From positions 1 through 64,000 of the forward strand of contig NZ_AUCI01000013.1 of the NCBI RefSeq assembly GCF_000429685.1: a stretch of DNA of 64,000 nucleotides, written 5' to 3'. The translations under genes and the position numbers were made by a program. Shown in pieces: positions 60,518-64,000 of the stretch (position 1 is the first letter of the stretch; each line of letters begins with the position of its first letter). The DNA comes from Salibacterium aidingense DSM 18341. Lineage in GTDB: Bacteria; Bacillota; Bacilli; Bacillales; Marinococcaceae. The notes under the pieces were generated by a model that was not told where the DNA came from, searched no databases, and saw only the letters and a list, made by a program, of their open reading frames with translations.

Positions 60518-61792
60518 ATGGGTCGAAAAGGAAAAATAGCATTAATCGGGGTCATGCTGTTATTTCTTGGCGCCTGCGGGAATACCGCGCAGACAACAGC
60601 CGACGGAAAAATGCAGATTGATTACTGGGTTCTGTTTGGCGGAGGGGACTTAGGGTTCATGGAAGAAATCGTACAAAATTATAATGAAAGCCAGGATGAA
60701 GTGTACGTCAACATGGTACTGCAGGACTTTGATGAATATTATACGAAGCTTACGACGAGTGTTGTTGCAAACCGCGGGCCGGATGTCGCTATCAGCCACG
60801 CTACGGTACTGCCAGAATTAATTAACCAGGGGTTAACGATCCCGTTGAATTCGATCGCGGACGAAGCGGATCTTGACTGGGAGCAGTACAATGAAAACAT
60901 TCTTGAAGCCGTAGAAGTAGAGGGAGAAAGGTATGCTGTTCCTTTAGATACACATACCTCGGTTATGTATCTGAATACCGAATTAGCGGAAGAAGCGGGA
61001 ATGATCGATGATAACGGAGAACTATTACTGGAAGAAGAAACACCGGAGGCCTTTTTAGATTTTTTTCAACGCCCTAAACAAGAAAATATGGAAGAAATGC
61101 CATTGGCTTTTTCCACGGGAGCGATCGATGCGTACCGGATGTGGTGGGCTTTTTACCACCAGATGGGCGGGAGACCTATTTTTGATGTGAAAGAATTAAA
61201 TGAAGTCGACGTCACGATAGATAAAGAGGCCGCTGTAGCAGCCGCTGAGTTTTTAAAACGATGGACGTATGAAGACCAAATTGTACCGCTTAATTTAGCT
61301 GATTTTTATCAGGATTTTCAAAATGAAAGAGCGGCCGGCATTATTACAGGGGTTTGGAGTACTGGTATTTGGGAAGAAGCAGAGCTGGATTTTCAGGCGT
61401 ACCCTGTTCCAACATTATTTGAACAGGAGGGGGCGTTTGGTAATTCCCATACGCTGATCATGCCGATAAAAGAAAACACAAATAAGGAACGGCAGCGGGC
61501 GGCGATGGATTTTATGGAGTATGTTACCACAGAAGGCGGTTTGACCTGGTCCGAGGCAGGCCATATTCCTGCCCATAACGACACCATTGAGTCCGAAGCT
61601 TTTCAGGAACTCCCTCACCGTGCTGACTATGTGGAAGTCGCTGATTACGTAGATTACCCGCCAAAATCCATCTACTACCGCCCGGCAGAAACAGAAATGA
61701 TAAGAAACCTCGATGAAATTCTGGCCGACCGGATAAGTCCAGAACAAGGAATTGAAAATATGATCAATGATTTAGAAGTCGTCACTAAATAA
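60518..61792 (+). CDS. Sugar-binding lipoprotein of an ABC transporter
   Basis: A 424-aa solute-binding protein. The signal peptide and lipobox (LIGVMLLFLGACG, Cys about residue 21) anchor it outside the membrane. The body is type I extracellular-binding-protein-like (IDYWVLFGGGDLGFMEEIVQ, then GPDVAISHATVLPELINQGL and YAVPLDTHTSVMYLNTELAE), typical of CUT1 carbohydrate uptake systems. The start at 60518 has AAAGGAGGGG upstream. Two permease genes follow; the ATPase is not in the window, so the system may use a shared MsmX-like ATPase as other Bacillaceae CUT1 importers do. Confidence 0.92.
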   Translation: MGRKGKIALIGVMLLFLGACGNTAQTTADGKMQIDYWVLFGGGDLGFMEEIVQNYNESQDEVYVNMVLQDFDEYYTKLTTSVVANRGPDVAISHATVLPELINQGLTIPLNSIADEADLDWEQYNENILEAVEVEGERYAVPLDTHTSVMYLNTELAEEAGMIDDNGELLLEEETPEAFLDFFQRPKQENMEEMPLAFSTGAIDAYRMWWAFYHQMGGRPIFDVKELNEVDVTIDKEAAVAAAEFLKRWTYEDQIVPLNLADFYQDFQNERAAGIITGVWSTGIWEEAELDFQAYPVPTLFEQEGAFGNSHTLIMPIKENTNKERQRAAMDFMEYVTTEGGLTWSEAGHIPAHNDTIESEAFQELPHRADYVEVADYVDYPPKSIYYRPAETEMIRNLDEILADRISPEQGIENMINDLEVVTK

Positions 61793-61812
61793 AGAAAGGC
61801 AGGTGGGAACTG

Positions 61813-62694
61813 TTGGAAAAATCGTTTTGGAAAACACAAATGCGGCCGGTCCCTTTTCTTCTTCCGTTTTTTATTGCTTATATGCTGTTTACGATTTATC
61901 CCATTTTTAAAGGGATGCAAATGAGTTTTTTTGAATGGACGTTGATTGAAAAGAAGGAGTTCATCGGTTTTGAGCAGTATGCTCGTTTACTGACGGACCC
62001 GAATTTTTGGGAAGCTTTCCGGAACACCACGATGTTCGTCATTTTTTCGACCCCGGGAATGGTTATTTTAGCCCTCATCTTAGCCTTGCTCGCTAACTTA
62101 AATACCAAAATGAAAACATTGTTCCGCGGAGCTTATTTCCTTCCCAGTATTCTATCTGTTTCCGTCATTTCTTACGTCGCGATCTTTATGGCGCAGCCGT
62201 ATAACGGTGTGGTGAATAATATTATTCAAATGTTCGGTATAAATGTAGAGCCGTTTTGGCTGAACACGCCGTCTCTCGCATGGGTAACGATTATTGCGGT
62301 GACCTTGTGGTGGACCGTAGGGTTTAATATGATTCTTTTTTTAACAGCCCTGCAGGATATTCCGGAGGATTTATATGAGGCGGCAGAAGTAGACGGAGCT
62401 ACACGTATGAACATGTTTTGGTCGATTACCTTTCCGCAGCTGCTCCCCATCGCCAGAGTTATCCTCTTACTGCAGGTGTTGGCTTCCTTCAAAGTATTTG
62501 GCCAGATATTATTGATTACAGAAGGAGGGCCCGGTACCGCTACTAGGCCGATGATTCAATATATTTATGAAATGGGGTTTGAGCGGGCCGACCTCGGTTA
62601 TGCGGCGGCGATGTCTTATATTTTATTTATTGTGCTGCTGCTGCTGTCGATAGTACAACTGCGATCCGGCGGAAGAGGGGGTAGAATCATATGA
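61813..62694 (+). CDS. Sugar ABC transporter permease (first subunit)
   Basis: A 293-aa integral membrane protein, start at TTG 61813 behind AGGTGGG. Six transmembrane helices are seen, beginning FLLPFFIAYMLFTIYPIFKG; the EAA loop that docks the ATPase is EDLYEAAEVDGATRMNMFWS followed by ITFPQL (about residues 190-215). This is the MalF/LacF-like CUT1 type. It overlaps the next gene by four bases (ATGA), showing coupled translation of the heterodimer. Confidence 0.94.
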   Translation: MEKSFWKTQMRPVPFLLPFFIAYMLFTIYPIFKGMQMSFFEWTLIEKKEFIGFEQYARLLTDPNFWEAFRNTTMFVIFSTPGMVILALILALLANLNTKMKTLFRGAYFLPSILSVSVISYVAIFMAQPYNGVVNNIIQMFGINVEPFWLNTPSLAWVTIIAVTLWWTVGFNMILFLTALQDIPEDLYEAAEVDGATRMNMFWSITFPQLLPIARVILLLQVLASFKVFGQILLITEGGPGTATRPMIQYIYEMGFERADLGYAAAMSYILFIVLLLLSIVQLRSGGRGGRII

Positions 62695-63542
62695 GTCAGA
62701 AAGGGCAGACCTTACTGGAAAAAAAGCGGGATCCATTTCATTTTCTAAAGGTTATTCTTGCGTTTGTTATGGCGTTAATATTTCTCTTTCCCATTGTATG
62801 GATGATATTTGTGTCGTTAAAACCAGAGGAGGCCGCGGCAGCAGAGCCGCTTTCCTGGTTCCTGCCGCCGTATACGTTAGAGAACTTTATTGAAATTATA
62901 ACCGGCAGTGATGTGTTCCTTTGGACCTGGAACAGCTTTATTGTCGGAATAATGACTACTATTGTGACGTTAATCCTAACTTCCCTCGCCGCCTTTGCGA
63001 TTTCCAAAATGCATTTTACCTACCGGAGATTTATCTTTATTTTCTTTTTAGCGGGGTTGATGGTGCCCGGGGAAGCGATGATCATACCACTTTTTGAAAT
63101 AGTAGGAGACATGAATATGCTCGACACGTACAGCGGACTGATCCTGCCCATGGTCGCTACACCGCTTGGCGTCGTTATTTTGAAAAGTTTTTTCGACGGG
63201 GTTCCCAATGAACTTATTGAAAGTGCAAAAGTCGATGGCTGCTCGGATTGGCGCCTATATTGGAATATTGTTCTGCCGCTTGCTAAACCTGCGATGGCCG
63301 CGATAGGAATACTGACCTTCATTGCGTCCTGGAACAATTTCCTCTGGCCTTATTTAGCTATCGTGTCTGAAAGTCTCTATACCCTTCCTGTTGGTATTCC
63401 AGCCTTTAATTCAGCTTATTCGGATACGTATGTGGAACCGATGACGGTAAATGCCCTGGCATCCATCCCTGTTATCATCGCCTTTCTCCTCTTTGAAAAA
63501 CAAATTATTAAAGGAGTCAGCTTTTCCGGGATAAAAGGATGA
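62691..63542 (+). CDS. Sugar ABC transporter permease (second subunit)
   Basis: A 283-aa MalG/LacG-like permease. Six membrane helices start with VILAFVMALIFLFPIVWMIF; the EAA loop is ELIESAKVDGCSDWRLYWNI followed by VLPLAKP (about residues 178-205). It forms the translocation pathway with the upstream permease. The next gene (YesL-like) follows after 24 bases in the same operon. Confidence 0.94.
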   Translation: MSQKGQTLLEKKRDPFHFLKVILAFVMALIFLFPIVWMIFVSLKPEEAAAAEPLSWFLPPYTLENFIEIITGSDVFLWTWNSFIVGIMTTIVTLILTSLAAFAISKMHFTYRRFIFIFFLAGLMVPGEAMIIPLFEIVGDMNMLDTYSGLILPMVATPLGVVILKSFFDGVPNELIESAKVDGCSDWRLYWNIVLPLAKPAMAAIGILTFIASWNNFLWPYLAIVSESLYTLPVGIPAFNSAYSDTYVEPMTVNALASIPVIIAFLLFEKQIIKGVSFSGIKG

Positions 63543-63566
63543 GAGAGAAGAAAGGAGAGAAAAAAA

Positions 63567-64000
63567 GTGGGGAAAACAGAAAGTTCCAGAAACGTCCTTT
63601 TTCGAGCGATCGATGGGATAGTGCAAATTGTTTACCTGCATGGGCTGTGGGTTGGGTTCTCCCTGCTCGGCGGGATCCTGTTTGGTGTGTTTCCTTCCAC
63701 AATTGCTCTATATGAAGTCATCAGAAAGTGGGAGACGGAAGGGTTCCATAAGGAAACCAGTACATTCCTAACATTTTGGAGCGCTTATAGAAAGGCATTT
63801 CGAAAAGGGAATGCCGTGGGTGGAATCTTATTCGTAACCGGAGGGTTTTTAGGCGCTGATCTGCTTATAGTTTCCCGGATCGATCATATCGCAGGGCTCG
63901 GGTTAACGTTTATTTTTTCAATCTTGCTGGGTCTCTTTCTTCTGGTTCTGCTGTTCATCTTCCCAGTCATCATTTACTTTGAAGAACCTCTTTTTCGTCA
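63567..64000 (+). CDS. YesL-like DUF624 membrane protein (partial)
   Basis: It starts at GTG 63567 with AAAGGAG upstream and runs off the window end after 144 codons. The opening RAIDGIVQIVYLHGLWVGFS, then GILFGVFPSTIALYEVIRKW and later hydrophobic helices (FIFSILLGLFLLVLLFIFPV) are typical of DUF624/YesL proteins, about 200-aa membrane proteins commonly encoded with CUT1 sugar transporters of plant-polysaccharide loci. Their function is unknown; a role in transport or sensing has been suggested only by context. Confidence 0.88.
   Translation, partial: MGKTESSRNVLFRAIDGIVQIVYLHGLWVGFSLLGGILFGVFPSTIALYEVIRKWETEGFHKETSTFLTFWSAYRKAFRKGNAVGGILFVTGGFLGADLLIVSRIDHIAGLGLTFIFSILLGLFLLVLLFIFPVIIYFEEPLFR

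Overview
The window comes from a low-GC, spore-forming Firmicute, most likely a halophilic or alkaliphilic member of the Bacillaceae. The evidence is the Bacillus-type 23S-5S-tRNA layout, AGGAGG ribosome sites with frequent TTG/GTG starts, an H-type small acid-soluble spore protein, S-layer-homology (SLH) surface proteins and Bacillus-type gene families. I cannot name the genus.

Positions 1-473 are the end of an rRNA operon: the 3' end of 23S, 5S and a tRNA-Thr(GGT). The same tRNA-Thr, inside an exact 85-bp direct repeat, recurs at 40638-40722. The roughly 40.2 kb between the copies is AT-rich and begins with a tyrosine recombinase, so I read it as an integrative element inserted at tRNA-Thr. 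Its left third holds the integrase, small accessory genes and pseudogenes, a HEPN-like protein, a CoiA-like nuclease, an excisionase-like and an XRE regulator, a replication-type protein, a protein that looks like two RusA domains in tandem, and two RadC genes (one broken).

The right two thirds are antiphage defence. There is a complete type 1 BREX operon (brxA-brxB-brxC-pglX-pglZ-brxL, 14409-27368), then an Mrr-type nuclease, a fused GmrSD/BrxU-like type IV enzyme and a second HEPN-like protein, and then a complete Zorya type I operon (zorABCD, 32207-38629). BREX would act on unmodified DNA, the two type IV-like enzymes on modified DNA, and Zorya at the envelope. A secreted SLH protein closes the element.

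Just outside the right repeat are a truncated second integrase, an SRAP gene with an in-frame stop and a close paralogue of the island's Mrr gene whose best start codon is ATA. This suggests an older, decayed insertion at the same tRNA.

From about 43 kb the sequence looks like chromosomal backbone with higher GC. It holds a homocysteine methyltransferase with a LysR regulator; an IS3-family remnant; an oxidoreductase/ECF41 sigma-factor pair preceded by a good match to the ECF41 promoter; a peroxiredoxin-like gene whose active-site codon is an in-frame TGA followed by a SECIS-like hairpin (candidate selenoprotein); a BASS transporter; an RluA pseudouridine synthase; an SLH-anchored 5'-nucleotidase; a TetR-hydrolase operon with twin operators; sspH; and a sugar-use locus (ArsR-type regulator, GH2 glycosidase, CUT1 ABC transporter, YesL-like protein) that runs off the window end.
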